64,000 bases of DNA from Streptomyces sp. NBC_00287 (GTDB taxonomy: Bacteria > Actinomycetota > Actinomycetes > Streptomycetales > Streptomycetaceae): the NCBI RefSeq assembly GCF_036173105.1, contig NZ_CP108053.1:8494001-8558000 (forward strand). The letters are read 5' to 3'. The stretch's first letter is position 1; the number at the start of each line of letters is the position of its first letter. Position numbers and translations under genes: made by a program. Of the stretch, positions 1 through 7,711 are shown piece after piece. Under the pieces are notes generated by a model. The model ran no database searches. It saw only the letters and a list, made by a program, of their open reading frames with translations, and was not told the DNA's origin.

Positions 1-580
1 TGCCGCTGCAGATCCACTTGCCGGTCGGGGAGACGGCGAGAGCCAGATGCGAGCCGACATAGGGGTACGTCACCACAGGACGCTCGGTGTGGCGCTCGTG
101 CCCGCGCACGGCACCGTACGCCGCCACGGCCAGCCGCCGCCCCTGCCGCAGCCAAGCCAGGTCGGTGACGGTGGACGGAGCGGATTCGGTACGCCACAAC
201 TCCTCACCGTCCGGGCCGAGTACGAGCGCCCGCCGCCCGAAGGCTACGGCGACGCGGGAGTCGTCGGCCCAGGCCACGGCACCTGACCAGACGCCGGACT
301 CACGCACGGTCGCGGTCCCGTCCGAGCGCCGCCACAGCGCGTACCCCATGGGTCCGTGTGCAGCCAAGTGCGCGGCGTTCTGTGAGAGTTGAACACCCAG
401 CGCGCCACCGGAGAGGCCGAACGCGCCCAACTCGGCACCCATGGCCGCGTCCAGAACCTTCACCGTCCCCTCGGCGCCGGTGACGGCCACCAGGTCGCCG
501 CGCGCGCTGAGGGCGACGGGCGCGTCGTCCACGGTGATGTCCCAGGCGACGGTCGGCTCGGCATCGACGGTGAGATTCAC
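1..580 (-). CDS. WD40/beta-propeller repeat protein (3' end outside window)
   Basis: The reading frame begins with GTG at 580 and stays open to the window edge, so only the first ~193 residues are visible. The start overlaps the stop of the upstream GTPase gene by four bases (GTGA), which implies translational coupling. The protein has short repeated beta-strand units such as GDLVAVTGAEGTVKVLD, SRVAVAFGRRALVLGPDG and GSHLALAVSPTGKW, the usual look of WD40 or PQQ-like propeller blades. No catalytic motif is visible. Its place as third gene after zur and a COG0523 GTPase suggests a role in zinc homeostasis, possibly as a scaffold, but that is inference. The call is a repeat-family call only. 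Confidence 0.7.
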   Translation of the reverse strand, partial: MNLTVDAEPTVAWDITVDDAPVALSARGDLVAVTGAEGTVKVLDAAMGAELGAFGLSGGALGVQLSQNAAHLAAHGPMGYALWRRSDGTATVRESGVWSGAVAWADDSRVAVAFGRRALVLGPDGEELWRTESAPSTVTDLAWLRQGRRLAVAAYGAVRGHERHTERPVVTYPYVGSHLALAVSPTGKWICSG

Positions 581-1599
581 GCGGCCACCCCTGCCGTGGC
601 CAGGCAGGCCGCGAAGCCGCGCTCCAGCGCCTCGCGGTCGAGGTCTCGGCCGATGAACACCAGCTTGTTGCCGCGTGGTTCGCTGTCGCGCCACTCCCGT
701 CCGAGGGTGCCGTCGAGCAGCATGTGGACGCCCTGGAAGACGTACTGCTTGGGCTCCCCGGCCAGGGCGAGGATGCCCTTGGAGCGGAAGATGCCGACGC
801 CCTTGATGCGCAGCAGGGTACCGAGCCAGGCGTTGAGCCGCTTCTCGTCCAGTTCGCCCTCGAGCTCGATACCGAATGAGGTGACGGTGGTGTCGTGCTG
901 GTGCTCGGTGTCCGTGAGGAGCGACGGGTCGTCGGCGAGCACCCGCTGGAGGTCGAACGCGCCGACGTCCAGGACCTGTTGGAGGTCGATCCGGGCGTGC
1001 CGGGCGCGCAGGATCTGCACCGGCGCGTTGATCGACCGGATCCGCGCCTCGATCTCGGTGAGGGTGCTGTCGTCGGCGAGGTCGGTCTTGTTGAGGACGA
1101 TCCGGTCGGCGAAGGCGATCTGCTCGACGGCCTCGTTCTCCACGCCCTCGGGTTTGACCTCGTCGAGGTGCGGGAGGACATGGGCGGCATCGACGAGGGG
1201 GACGATGGCGTCCAGACGCAGCTGTGAGGCGATCTCATCGTCCATGAAGAAGGTCTGCGCGACCGGCGCGGGGTCGGCGAGCCCGGTGGTCTCGATGAGG
1301 ATGTGGTCGAACTTCTCGCGGCGGCGCATCAGCGCGGCCAGGATGCGGATGAGATCGCCGCGCACGGTGCAGCAGATGCAGCCGTTGTTCATCTCGAAGA
1401 TCTCTTCCTCGGCGTCGAGGACGAGCGCGTCGTCGATGCCGACCTCACCGAACTCGTTCTCGATGACGGCGATCCGCAGCCCGTGGTTCTCGGTGAGGAT
1501 GCGGTTGAGCAAGGTCGTCTTGCCCGAGCCGAGGAAGCCGGTCAGGACGGTGACGGGGACACGTGCGGCACGGGTTTCCGGGGATGCCGGGGTGGTCAA
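577..1599 (-). CDS. CobW/COG0523 G3E-family GTPase, probable zinc metallochaperone
   Basis: This 340-residue protein has an N-terminal G domain with Walker A GFLGSGKTTLLNRIL (residues ~20-34), the acidic ENEFGEVGIDDALV segment, and the signature metal-binding motif GCICCTVRGDL (CxCC). NKTD for guanine recognition follows. The C-terminal half matches the CobW_C domain. G3E GTPases deliver metals to client proteins, and many Zur-controlled members serve zinc supply. It overlaps zur upstream by 4 bases (ATGA) and the WD40 gene downstream by 4 bases, so the three form one operon. The coupling to zur makes zinc a much better guess than cobalt or nickel. The metal itself cannot be read from sequence. 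Confidence 0.88.
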   Translation of the reverse strand: MTTPASPETRAARVPVTVLTGFLGSGKTTLLNRILTENHGLRIAVIENEFGEVGIDDALVLDAEEEIFEMNNGCICCTVRGDLIRILAALMRRREKFDHILIETTGLADPAPVAQTFFMDDEIASQLRLDAIVPLVDAAHVLPHLDEVKPEGVENEAVEQIAFADRIVLNKTDLADDSTLTEIEARIRSINAPVQILRARHARIDLQQVLDVGAFDLQRVLADDPSLLTDTEHQHDTTVTSFGIELEGELDEKRLNAWLGTLLRIKGVGIFRSKGILALAGEPKQYVFQGVHMLLDGTLGREWRDSEPRGNKLVFIGRDLDREALERGFAACLATAGVAA

Positions 1600-2072
1600 C
1601 CAGGTCTCCTAGCAGCTGTGTTGTCCGGGGGAGAGGGGGCGGCGGCCCGCAGATCGCCCTCCGTGATCTGTCGGCTGTTCAGCCGGCACGGTTGGCAGTC
1701 GGCGCAGATGCCGCTGAGTTCGACGGTGTGCTCCACGGCCGCGAATCCGGTGTCGGCGGTGATGCGGTCGGCCCACTCCTCGACGACCGCCGAGTCCACC
1801 GGGCGGCTGTGGCCGCAGCCGCGACAGATCAGATAGTGGCGGTGCCCGTCGGCGGGCCGTCGCCGGTACAGCCGTTCCCCGGAGTCGTCACGGATGACAT
1901 CGACGCCGCCGGTGGCCGCGAGTTCGCGCAGCGCCCGGTAGACCGTGGTCAGCCCGATCCGATGTCCGCGCGCCGACAGCAAGGCATGCAACTCCTGTGC
2001 CGACACGAAGTTCTGGCAGCCCGTCAGTCCTTCCAGGACCGCGGCCCGCTGCCGGGTCGTGCGGTTACTCAC
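1596..2072 (-). CDS. zur: Fur-family zinc uptake regulator Zur
   Basis: This 158-residue Fur-family repressor has an N-terminal winged helix including GLTTVYRALRELA, then the metal-site region HRHYLICRGCGHSRPVD. A second CxxC pair lies in GICADCQPC. The CxxC/CxxC structural zinc site and short acidic dimerisation segment are typical of actinobacterial Zur rather than Fur or Nur. It heads the operon zur-GTPase-WD40. The candidate operator at 2123-2140 lies just upstream, which suggests autoregulation. Specific naming as Zur rests on context with the COG0523 GTPase and on the operator shape. Confidence 0.85.
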   Translation of the reverse strand: MSNRTTRQRAAVLEGLTGCQNFVSAQELHALLSARGHRIGLTTVYRALRELAATGGVDVIRDDSGERLYRRRPADGHRHYLICRGCGHSRPVDSAVVEEWADRITADTGFAAVEHTVELSGICADCQPCRLNSRQITEGDLRAAAPSPPDNTAARRPG

Positions 2073-2122
2073 GGCAGGTCACCTCCACGGGATGTCGCCG
2101 GGGCGGCACAGTGAAAAGGCTA

Positions 2123-2140
2123 GATGAAAATGACATCCAT
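2123..2140. promoter_or_regulatory. Candidate Zur box upstream of zur operon
   Basis: The bases GATGAAAATGACATCCAT lie about 50 bp upstream of the zur start. They resemble the actinobacterial Zur operator pattern TGAAAATGATTTTCA, with a strong left half and a degenerate right half. This is the only AT-rich patch in the zur/arsR divergent region apart from the ArsR operator. The match is by eye. Confidence 0.5.
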
Positions 2141-2206
2141 ATCTATATGAATCGTTGGTCATGTCTCGGCGGTGCCTGGGCTGGAGGGCGGGCTTCCAAG
2201 TCGATG

Positions 2207-2224
2207 CATCAATCCAGATTGATG
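2207..2224. promoter_or_regulatory. ArsR-type operator palindrome
   Basis: CATCAAT-CCAG-ATTGATG is a perfect 7-bp inverted repeat with a 4-bp spacer. It ends 13 bases before the ATG of the arsR-arsC fusion gene. ArsR/SmtB repressors bind such ATCAA..TTGAT elements overlapping their own promoters, so autoregulation is likely. The position also argues for the start at 2237 rather than longer upstream options. Confidence 0.72.
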
Positions 2225-2236
2225 TATTCTCGAGAT

Positions 2237-3034
2237 ATGGGACCCCGACCCCCGGACGCGACAGCCGCGCCGCCGGAATTCGTCCGGCTGGCCGCGCATC
2301 CGTTGCGCTGGCGGCTGCTGACGGAGCTCGCCGGTGGCGACTATCGGGTCCGTGAACTGGTGGAACGCGTCGGGGAGCCGCAGAACCTGGTCTCGTATCA
2401 CCTACGGCTGCTGCGCGACGGCGGTCTGGTCAAGGCCCGGCGCAGCAGCTTCGACGGCCGGGACAGCTACTACCACCTCGACCTGGAGCATTGCGCTCAG
2501 GCGCTGGCCGCCGCCGGAGCGGCCCTGCACCCGGCGTTGAGCCAGACCCCCTCACCACCCCGTCGTCCGGTCGCCCGGGCGGGATCCCGCCGACCTGCGG
2601 TGCTCTTCGTGTGCACCGGCAACAGCGCCCGCTCGCCGATTGCCGAAGCCCTGCTGCGCCACCACACCACCGGCCGCGTGACGTCGGCCAGTGCGGGCAC
2701 CAGCCCCAAGCCACAGGTGCACCCGCATGCCGTCCGGGTCCTGCGCGAGTCGTTCGGCATCGAGCTCTCCGGTCACCGCACCCAGCACGTGGACGACCTG
2801 GCCGGACGGCGCTTCGACCACGTGATCACCCTGTGCGACAAGGCTCGCGAGGTCTGCCCGGAGTTCGGCTCGCGGCGGGTCCACTGGAGCATGGCCGATC
2901 CGGGCGCGGCCGATGACACCGGCCAGGGCGGCTACGCGGCCTTTCAGCACGCGGCGGCAGACATAGACACCCGCGTCAGACACCTGATGCCGCTCCTGAA
3001 CACCCCCGAGACCGTTGCGAGGTCCGAGCCATGA
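2237..3034 (+). CDS. ArsR regulator fused to ArsC-type arsenate reductase
   Basis: This two-domain protein has about 265 residues. Residues ~10-90 form an ArsR/SmtB winged helix (HPLRWRLLTELAGGDYRVRELVE, then QNLVSYHLRLLRDGGLV). After a proline-rich linker, residues ~115-250 form a low-molecular-weight protein tyrosine phosphatase/ArsC domain. Its P-loop is VLFVCTGNSARSPIAEALL (CX5R), and it has a later DP-containing acid loop (WSMADPGA). The family couples metalloid sensing to arsenate reduction or protein dephosphorylation. I chose the ATG at 2237 because it follows the palindromic operator directly. No ACR3 or ArsB efflux pump is nearby, so the detoxification path is incomplete here. The stop overlaps the next gene by 4 bases. 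Confidence 0.85.
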   Translation: MGPRPPDATAAPPEFVRLAAHPLRWRLLTELAGGDYRVRELVERVGEPQNLVSYHLRLLRDGGLVKARRSSFDGRDSYYHLDLEHCAQALAAAGAALHPALSQTPSPPRRPVARAGSRRPAVLFVCTGNSARSPIAEALLRHHTTGRVTSASAGTSPKPQVHPHAVRVLRESFGIELSGHRTQHVDDLAGRRFDHVITLCDKAREVCPEFGSRRVHWSMADPGAADDTGQGGYAAFQHAAADIDTRVRHLMPLLNTPETVARSEP

Positions 3035-3432
3035 CCACTCACGACGAATACGTCAGCGTCCGCTACCTCGTCGATGACGTGCAGGCCGCCACCGACTTCT
3101 ACACCACCCACCTGGGGTTCACGCTGAACTCCAGCGCCGCCCCCGCCTTCGCCGACGTGGTCCGCGGTCGACTGCGGCTGCTGCTGTCGGGCCCGGCGAG
3201 CTCGGGCGCCCGGGCCACCCCGAAGGAGGCCGCCGTCCCGGGCGGCAATCGCATCCACCTCACCTACGAGGACCTCGACGGCGAGATCGCCCGACTGCGC
3301 AGCGCCGGTCTCTCCTTCCGCAGCGAGGTCGTCTCCGGTCCCGGAGGACGTCAGATCCTGCTGGCCGACCCGGCGGGCAACCTCATCGAGCTGTTCCAGC
3401 CCGCTCGACACTCTGGTGGTAAGCACAACTGA
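3031..3432 (+). CDS. VOC-superfamily (glyoxalase/bleomycin-resistance-like) protein
   Basis: This 133-residue single VOC domain has paired beta-alpha-beta-beta-beta modules: SVRYLVDDVQAATDFYTTHLG at the N-terminus and DPAGNLIELFQPA at the C-terminus. The metal-ligand candidates are a His in NRIHLTYEDLD and the Glu in LIELFQ. It overlaps the ArsR-ArsC gene by ATGA, so the two are co-translated. ArsI C-As lyases are VOC proteins that use a Cys pair, but this protein contains no cysteine at all, so ArsI is unlikely. The substrate is unknown. Confidence 0.75.
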   Translation: MTTHDEYVSVRYLVDDVQAATDFYTTHLGFTLNSSAAPAFADVVRGRLRLLLSGPASSGARATPKEAAVPGGNRIHLTYEDLDGEIARLRSAGLSFRSEVVSGPGGRQILLADPAGNLIELFQPARHSGGKHN

Positions 3433-3459
3433 CGATTCGTCGATGATTCGAGGGACGGC

Positions 3460-4368
3460 ATGTCCACGATCGTGATGACAGGCGGCACATCAGGATTCGG
3501 AGCGATTGCCGCGGAGCGGCTGACGCGGTCGGGCGGCGCTCGGGTGATCCTCAGTGCGCGCCAACCGATCTCTGCCGGTGAGTCGTTCCAGCTCGACCTG
3601 ACGGAACTCGGCTCGGTGCGTGCCTTTGCGACACAGGTCCGCGAACGACTGGACGGAACTCCCGTCGACGCGTTGCTGCTCAACGCCGGCATGGTCCGTC
3701 CCGACGTCACCGGTCGTACGGTCGACGGCTACGAGACGACGTTCGCCGTCAACCACCTTGCGCACTACCTGTTGTTGCGCCTGCTGCTGCCCGCTCTGGC
3801 AGAAGGGGCGATCGTCGTGCTGACCACGAGCGGCACACACGATCCCGCCACCGGAGCCGGACTGGCACCGCCCCGGCATGCCGACGCCGAGTTGCTCGCG
3901 CATCCCGATCGCGACCCGGGGTGCGACACCCGGCCGCGCAAGTCGGGCGAGCACGCGTACACCGCTTCCAAGCTGTGCGCCGTACTCACCGCACGCTCGT
4001 TGTCCGAGCACCCCGCCATCCGGACCCGGCACGTGACCGCACTCGCCTACGATCCAGGGCAGGTCTTCGGGACCGGATTGGCCAAGGACCTCTCGCTCCC
4101 GTTGCGGACCGCCTGGTCGCTTCTGGGTACGCCGGTGCTGGGGTGGCCGCTGCGCCTGCTCAGCCCCACTCTCAACAGCCGCACCGCCGCCGGCACCACC
4201 TTGGCCGACCTGGCTCTCGGCCGCGCGACGCCTCCGAAGGGACACACCTATGCCGCCCTGCGACGAGGACAGCTCAGTTGGGCGGACCCATCGGAACTGG
4301 CGCGCAGGGACGATCTGGCCCAGGCGCTGTGGAACGACAGCGCCAGACTTGTCGGCCTGCCGGACTGA
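3460..4368 (+). CDS. Short-chain dehydrogenase/reductase (SDR)
   Basis: This 302-residue Rossmann-fold oxidoreductase has cofactor motif TGGTSGFGAIAAERL (classical TGxxxGxG) near the N-terminus, then LLNAGM (NAG), and the catalytic tyrosine/lysine in EHAYTASKLCAV (YxxxK). A serine in VLTTSGTHDP completes the triad. Length and the extended C-terminal half resemble the protochlorophyllide-reductase/retinol-dehydrogenase-like SDR group. The substrate cannot be predicted. It starts 27 bp after the VOC gene on the same strand and may be co-transcribed with it. Confidence 0.82.
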   Translation: MSTIVMTGGTSGFGAIAAERLTRSGGARVILSARQPISAGESFQLDLTELGSVRAFATQVRERLDGTPVDALLLNAGMVRPDVTGRTVDGYETTFAVNHLAHYLLLRLLLPALAEGAIVVLTTSGTHDPATGAGLAPPRHADAELLAHPDRDPGCDTRPRKSGEHAYTASKLCAVLTARSLSEHPAIRTRHVTALAYDPGQVFGTGLAKDLSLPLRTAWSLLGTPVLGWPLRLLSPTLNSRTAAGTTLADLALGRATPPKGHTYAALRRGQLSWADPSELARRDDLAQALWNDSARLVGLPD

Positions 4369-4387
4369 CGCAGGTCTTCAGGGGCCG

Positions 4388-4768
4388 TCAGAGTGCGGCG
4401 AGGCGCCGCTTGAGCAGGCAGAACTCGTTGCCTTCTGGATCGGCGAGGACGTGCCAGGACGCCTCCGCGGGCTGACCGATGTCGACGAGCTTGGCCCCGG
4501 CGGCGAGGATGCGCTCAAGTTCGGCGTCCTGATCGCGGTCGGTGGGGTTGACGTCGAAGTGCAGCCGGGCATGTTCGTTCTTCGGCTCGTCGTTGCGGAT
4601 GAGGAAGATCGTCGGCTGCGGGCCGCCGAACCCTTCGCGCGGACCGATCTCGACGCAGCCCTCCGCTTCGCGATCGAGCACCACCCAGTCCAGCACCTCG
4701 CACCAGAACCGCGCCAACGCCTCGGGGTCGTGGCACTGGAGCACGATCTCACTGATACGGCATGCCAT
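4388..4768 (-). CDS. VOC-family glyoxalase-like protein
   Basis: This 126-residue single VOC domain begins ISEIVLQCHDPEALARFWCEV, has a His in ARLHFDV and ends with ADPEGNEFCLL, where the Glu is the usual last metal ligand. This is the common actinobacterial 'glyoxalase-like domain' group often annotated as DUF4265/PhnB-like. It is convergent with the SDR gene and divergent from the truncated kinase remnant. It is not similar enough to the VOC protein at 3031 to suggest recent duplication. No substrate is assigned. Confidence 0.75.
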   Translation of the reverse strand: MACRISEIVLQCHDPEALARFWCEVLDWVVLDREAEGCVEIGPREGFGGPQPTIFLIRNDEPKNEHARLHFDVNPTDRDQDAELERILAAGAKLVDIGQPAEASWHVLADPEGNEFCLLKRRLAAL

Positions 4769-4923
4769 TGACGGAACCTACTTTCAGCGCGGGAGCAGGA
4801 TCGCGACCGTACCGGGCGAGGCGAGCGGGATCGAATTGATTTCAGGCCCTGGCCGATGGTGTAGCGGGCTACACCATCTTTCTCGCGCTGCCGCTGTGGC
4901 CGATCGGCCTGGTCGTCGACGGT

Positions 4924-5682
4924 GTGTGGTGCGCGCTGCTGCGCCGTGAGGCGGTTGTGCTGCCATTGATCACTCGGCTCGCCGACCTTGAGGCCGACTG
5001 GTCCCAGTCCTTGCTCAAGCCCTCACCGAAGGCACAACTGGCGGCCCGCGTCGAGGAGTTGGCCGCCACTCGGGCGGGCCCGATCGCCGCCCACGGCGCC
5101 GAACTGCGCCGTATCGAACGCGACCTGCACGACGGCACACAGGCCCGCCTGGTGGCGCTGTCCATGCGGATCGGGTTGGCCCAGCGCGCCTACGACCAGG
5201 ACCCCGAGGCCGCCCGCAAGCTGCTGGCCGACGCTCAGGACCAGGCCGAGGAGGCGCTGGCGGAGCTGCGGCAGGTGGTACGCGGCATCCACCCGCCGAT
5301 CCTCACCGACCGCGGGCTGGTGGGAGCCGTACGGGCGCTGGCGGCGAGCAGCGGACTTGAGGTGAGCGTGCGCGTGGACGGGATGGACGAGGTGCGAGCC
5401 CCGGCGGCGGTCGAGGCGGCCGCCTACTTCGCCGTCGCCGAGACCCTCACCAACGCCGCCAAGCACAGTGGCAGCGAGCGGGCGGCGGTCGTCATCGAAC
5501 GGCTGCGCACCGGGCTGCGGACCGTCGTCCGGGACTACGGCGCGGGCGGCGCCGACGAGAGCGTCGGCTCGGGTCTGATGGGCATCCGCCGCCGTGTCGC
5601 CGCGCTGGACGGGACGGTGACCGTGACCAGTCCCGTCGGGGGACCGACCGTGATCGAAGTGGAGCTGCCGTGCGTGTGGTGA
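4924..5682 (+). CDS. Sensor histidine kinase, 5'-truncated (NarL-system type)
   Basis: The visible protein carries a HisKA_3 dimerisation segment ELRRIERDLHDGTQARL with the phospho-acceptor His. It then has an ATPase domain with LTNAAKHSGSERAAV (N box) and DYGAGGADESVGSGLMGI (G boxes). The coding frame continues upstream from GTG 4924 to a TGA at 4837, reading a hydrophobic stretch (YTIFLALPLWPIGLVVDGV), but contains no ATG or plausible ribosome site. Intact relatives carry a large N-terminal membrane sensor region of ~150-200 residues, absent here. The gene therefore looks like the catalytic 3' two-thirds of a full kinase gene after loss of its 5' end. It overlaps the regulator gene by 13 bp. 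It may be silent, or may yield a soluble kinase. Confidence 0.72.
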   Translation: MWCALLRREAVVLPLITRLADLEADWSQSLLKPSPKAQLAARVEELAATRAGPIAAHGAELRRIERDLHDGTQARLVALSMRIGLAQRAYDQDPEAARKLLADAQDQAEEALAELRQVVRGIHPPILTDRGLVGAVRALAASSGLEVSVRVDGMDEVRAPAAVEAAAYFAVAETLTNAAKHSGSERAAVVIERLRTGLRTVVRDYGAGGADESVGSGLMGIRRRVAALDGTVTVTSPVGGPTVIEVELPCVW

Positions 5683-6314
5683 TCGCCGAGGACAACGCCC
5701 TGCTGCGGGAGGGCCTCGTCCTCCTGCTCACTTCGGCCGGGCACGAGGTCGCAGCCGTCGCAGGCACCGGCCCCGAGATCCTGCCCGCGCTCCTCGAACA
5801 CCGCCCGGACGCTGCCGTGTTGGACGTACGGATGCCCCCGCACTTCCGTGACGAGGGCTTGCGTGCGGCACTTGAGGCCCGGAAGGAGATTCCCGGCCTG
5901 CCCGTCCTCGTCCTCTCGCAGTACGTGGAGGAGTCGTACGCCGCCGAGCTGCTGGGCGGCGGTGCGAGCGGGGTCGGCTATCTGCTCAAGGACCGGGTGG
6001 GCAGGGTGGACGAGTTCCTCGACGCCCTGGAACGGGTCGCCGGCGGCGGCACCGCCCTCGACCCCGAGGTCGTCGGCGAACTCCTCACCCGCCGCCGCGA
6101 CTCACCCCTCGACTCCCTCACTCCACGCGAACGCGAGGTGTTGAAACTGATGGCCGAGGGCCACGACAACACCACCATCGCCCAGACCCTCGTCGTCACC
6201 GAGCGCGCCGTCAGCAAGCACATCGGCAACGTGTTTCGCAAACTCGGTCTCCCACCGAGCGACAGCGGCCATCGCCGGGTCCTGGCCGTGCTCGCCTATC
6301 TGAACAACCAGTAG
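5670..6314 (+). CDS. Two-component response regulator, NarL/LuxR family
   Basis: The 214-residue protein has an N-terminal receiver domain: acidic pocket VVIAEDNALLREGL, phospho-acceptor Asp in AAVLDVRMPP, and Lys in GYLLKDR. A LuxR-type helix-turn-helix follows: LTPREREVLKLMAEGHDN, then TERAVSKHIGNVFRKLGL. It begins with GTG inside the end of the kinase gene, so expression depends on that upstream frame. The pair is a standard NarL-type two-component system, but the kinase has lost its sensor region, so the regulator's input is uncertain. Confidence 0.88.
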   Translation: MRVVIAEDNALLREGLVLLLTSAGHEVAAVAGTGPEILPALLEHRPDAAVLDVRMPPHFRDEGLRAALEARKEIPGLPVLVLSQYVEESYAAELLGGGASGVGYLLKDRVGRVDEFLDALERVAGGGTALDPEVVGELLTRRRDSPLDSLTPREREVLKLMAEGHDNTTIAQTLVVTERAVSKHIGNVFRKLGLPPSDSGHRRVLAVLAYLNNQ

Positions 6315-6344
6315 GAGCGGCAGCCCGGCTTCTTCGTCGGCTGC

Positions 6345-6752
6345 TCAGGCGGGGACGGGCTCCAACTCGGCGTCGTCAAAGGGTGGATAGCTCTCGCTGC
6401 CCATGCGCTCGGCCGCGTCGATGTAGTCGGCGAGAGCGTCACGGGACTGAGCGAGTCTGGCCATCCGGTCGTCCAGTCGTCGCAGCCGTGACCGCATCGC
6501 CGCCAACAGCTCGGGACATCCGGGGAGTTCCGGGGCCTCACCGACCGCGCAGGGCAGCAGGTACGCGATGTCCTCCGACGATAAACCGGCGCCCAACAGG
6601 TGCCGGATCTGCTTCACCCGCAGCACGGCGCTCTCGTCGTACTCGCGGTAGCCGTTCGCGCCGCGGTCCGCCTCCAGCAGGCCCTGGGCCTCGTAGTAAC
6701 GCAACTGATGGGCGTTGACGCCCGTACGACGACTCAGTTCGCCGATCCGCAT
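6345..6752 (-). CDS. MerR-family transcriptional regulator
   Basis: The protein begins MRIGELSRRTGVNAHQLRYY, a classical MerR DNA-binding domain. YDESAVLRVKQIRHLLGAGLS and a C-terminal dimerisation coiled coil follow. I chose the ATG at 6752 over a GTG at 6764 because GAGG sits 7 bases upstream and family members start at this point. The effector domain is short and has one Cys pair too scattered for a metal site, so a small-molecule or redox ligand is more likely. It is divergent from an imine reductase gene, which is the obvious target. Confidence 0.85.
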   Translation of the reverse strand: MRIGELSRRTGVNAHQLRYYEAQGLLEADRGANGYREYDESAVLRVKQIRHLLGAGLSSEDIAYLLPCAVGEAPELPGCPELLAAMRSRLRRLDDRMARLAQSRDALADYIDAAERMGSESYPPFDDAELEPVPA

Positions 6753-6764
6753 CGAAAACCTCAC

Positions 6765-6792
6765 TTGACCTTCAGACCGGTATCAACGTTGA
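6765..6792. promoter_or_regulatory. Candidate MerR-controlled promoter/operator for the imine reductase gene
   Basis: A TTGACC hexamer at 6765-6770 could be a -35 element. It is followed after a long ~20-base spacer by GACGAT at 6791-6796, 6 bases before the ATG at 6803. MerR targets typically have such over-long spacers. A perfect 10-bp palindrome TCAACGTTGA lies at 6783-6792. No ribosome site precedes the ATG, so the transcript may be leaderless. Confidence 0.4.
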
Positions 6793-6802
6793 CGATGCTG
6801 CC

Positions 6803-7690
6803 ATGAACAACAAATCCGAAACACCCGTGACTGTCATCGGACTTGGACTGATGGGTCAGGCGCTCGCCGGCGCCTTCTTGAACGCCGGGCATCCCACCAC
6901 CGTGTGGAACCGTACGGCTTCCAAGGCCGACCCGTTGGTGGCCAAGGGGGCGCGGCTGGCGCCCACGGTGGGCGACGCGCTCAAGGCAGGTTCCCTGACG
7001 ATCATCTGCGTCACCGACTACCCGGCCATGCACAAGCTGCTCGGCGACGCGAGCGATGTCGAGCTGGACGGCACGACGTTGATCAACCTGACCTCGGGCG
7101 ACTCGGCCCAGGCCCGGGAGGCCGCCCGATGGGCCGACCAGCGGGGCGCCCGCTACCTGGACGGCGCCATCATGGCCGTCCCGCCGGCGATCGGGACCGC
7201 CGAGGCCGTGATCCTGCACAGCGGGCAGCAGTCGGACTTCGAGGCGCACAAGTCCACGCTCGACGCGCTCGGCACCGTCACCTACCTCGGTGCGGACCAT
7301 GGGCTGGCGTCCCTCTACGACGTGGCAGGCCTCGCCATGATGTGGAGCATCCTCAACGCCTGGCTCCAGGGCACCGCCCTGCTCAGGACCGCCGGTGTCG
7401 ACGCCGCCACGTATGCGCCGTTCGCGCGGCAGATCGCTGTCGGTGTGGCCGAGTGGCTGCCCGGCTACGCCCAGCAGATCGACAGCGGCTCCTTCCCGGC
7501 CGAGGTATCGGCCCTGGAGACCGACGCGCGGGCGATGACACACCTGATCGAGGAGAGCGAGGCGGCGGGCGTCAACGCCGAACTGCCCAGGCTGCTCAAG
7601 GCGATGGCCGACCGCTCGATCGCCGCTGGACACGGGGGAGAGCAGTATCCCGTGCTGATCGAAGAGTTCAGCAAGCCCAGCGACGCGTGA
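6803..7690 (+). CDS. Imine reductase-like NAD(P)-dependent oxidoreductase
   Basis: This 295-residue protein has an N-terminal Rossmann domain (TVIGLGLMGQALAGAFLNAG, then TTVWNRTASKADPLV) of the 3-hydroxyisobutyrate/6-phosphogluconate dehydrogenase superfamily. The NRT after the second strand favours NADPH. LINLTSGDSAQAREAA, YLDGAIMAVPPAIGT and the all-helical C-terminal domain match Streptomyces imine reductases (IREDs), which reduce cyclic imines and dimerise by domain swapping. The GAIM/PPAIGT segment is characteristic of that group. The physiological substrate is unknown. It is divergent from a MerR regulator that probably controls it. Confidence 0.83.
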   Translation: MNNKSETPVTVIGLGLMGQALAGAFLNAGHPTTVWNRTASKADPLVAKGARLAPTVGDALKAGSLTIICVTDYPAMHKLLGDASDVELDGTTLINLTSGDSAQAREAARWADQRGARYLDGAIMAVPPAIGTAEAVILHSGQQSDFEAHKSTLDALGTVTYLGADHGLASLYDVAGLAMMWSILNAWLQGTALLRTAGVDAATYAPFARQIAVGVAEWLPGYAQQIDSGSFPAEVSALETDARAMTHLIEESEAAGVNAELPRLLKAMADRSIAAGHGGEQYPVLIEEFSKPSDA

Positions 7691-7711
7691 CCGACGGCGG
7701 TCTGTTCGTGA

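Noticed and set aside
300..1238. Long Ser/Arg-rich open frame opposite or overlapping the GTPase gene
   Set aside because: Its composition is the low-complexity type made by reading a high-GC gene out of frame; the GTPase frame has all expected motifs.
3031..3432. Idea that the VOC protein is the C-As lyase ArsI
   Set aside because: ArsI needs conserved cysteines for arsenical binding and this protein has none.
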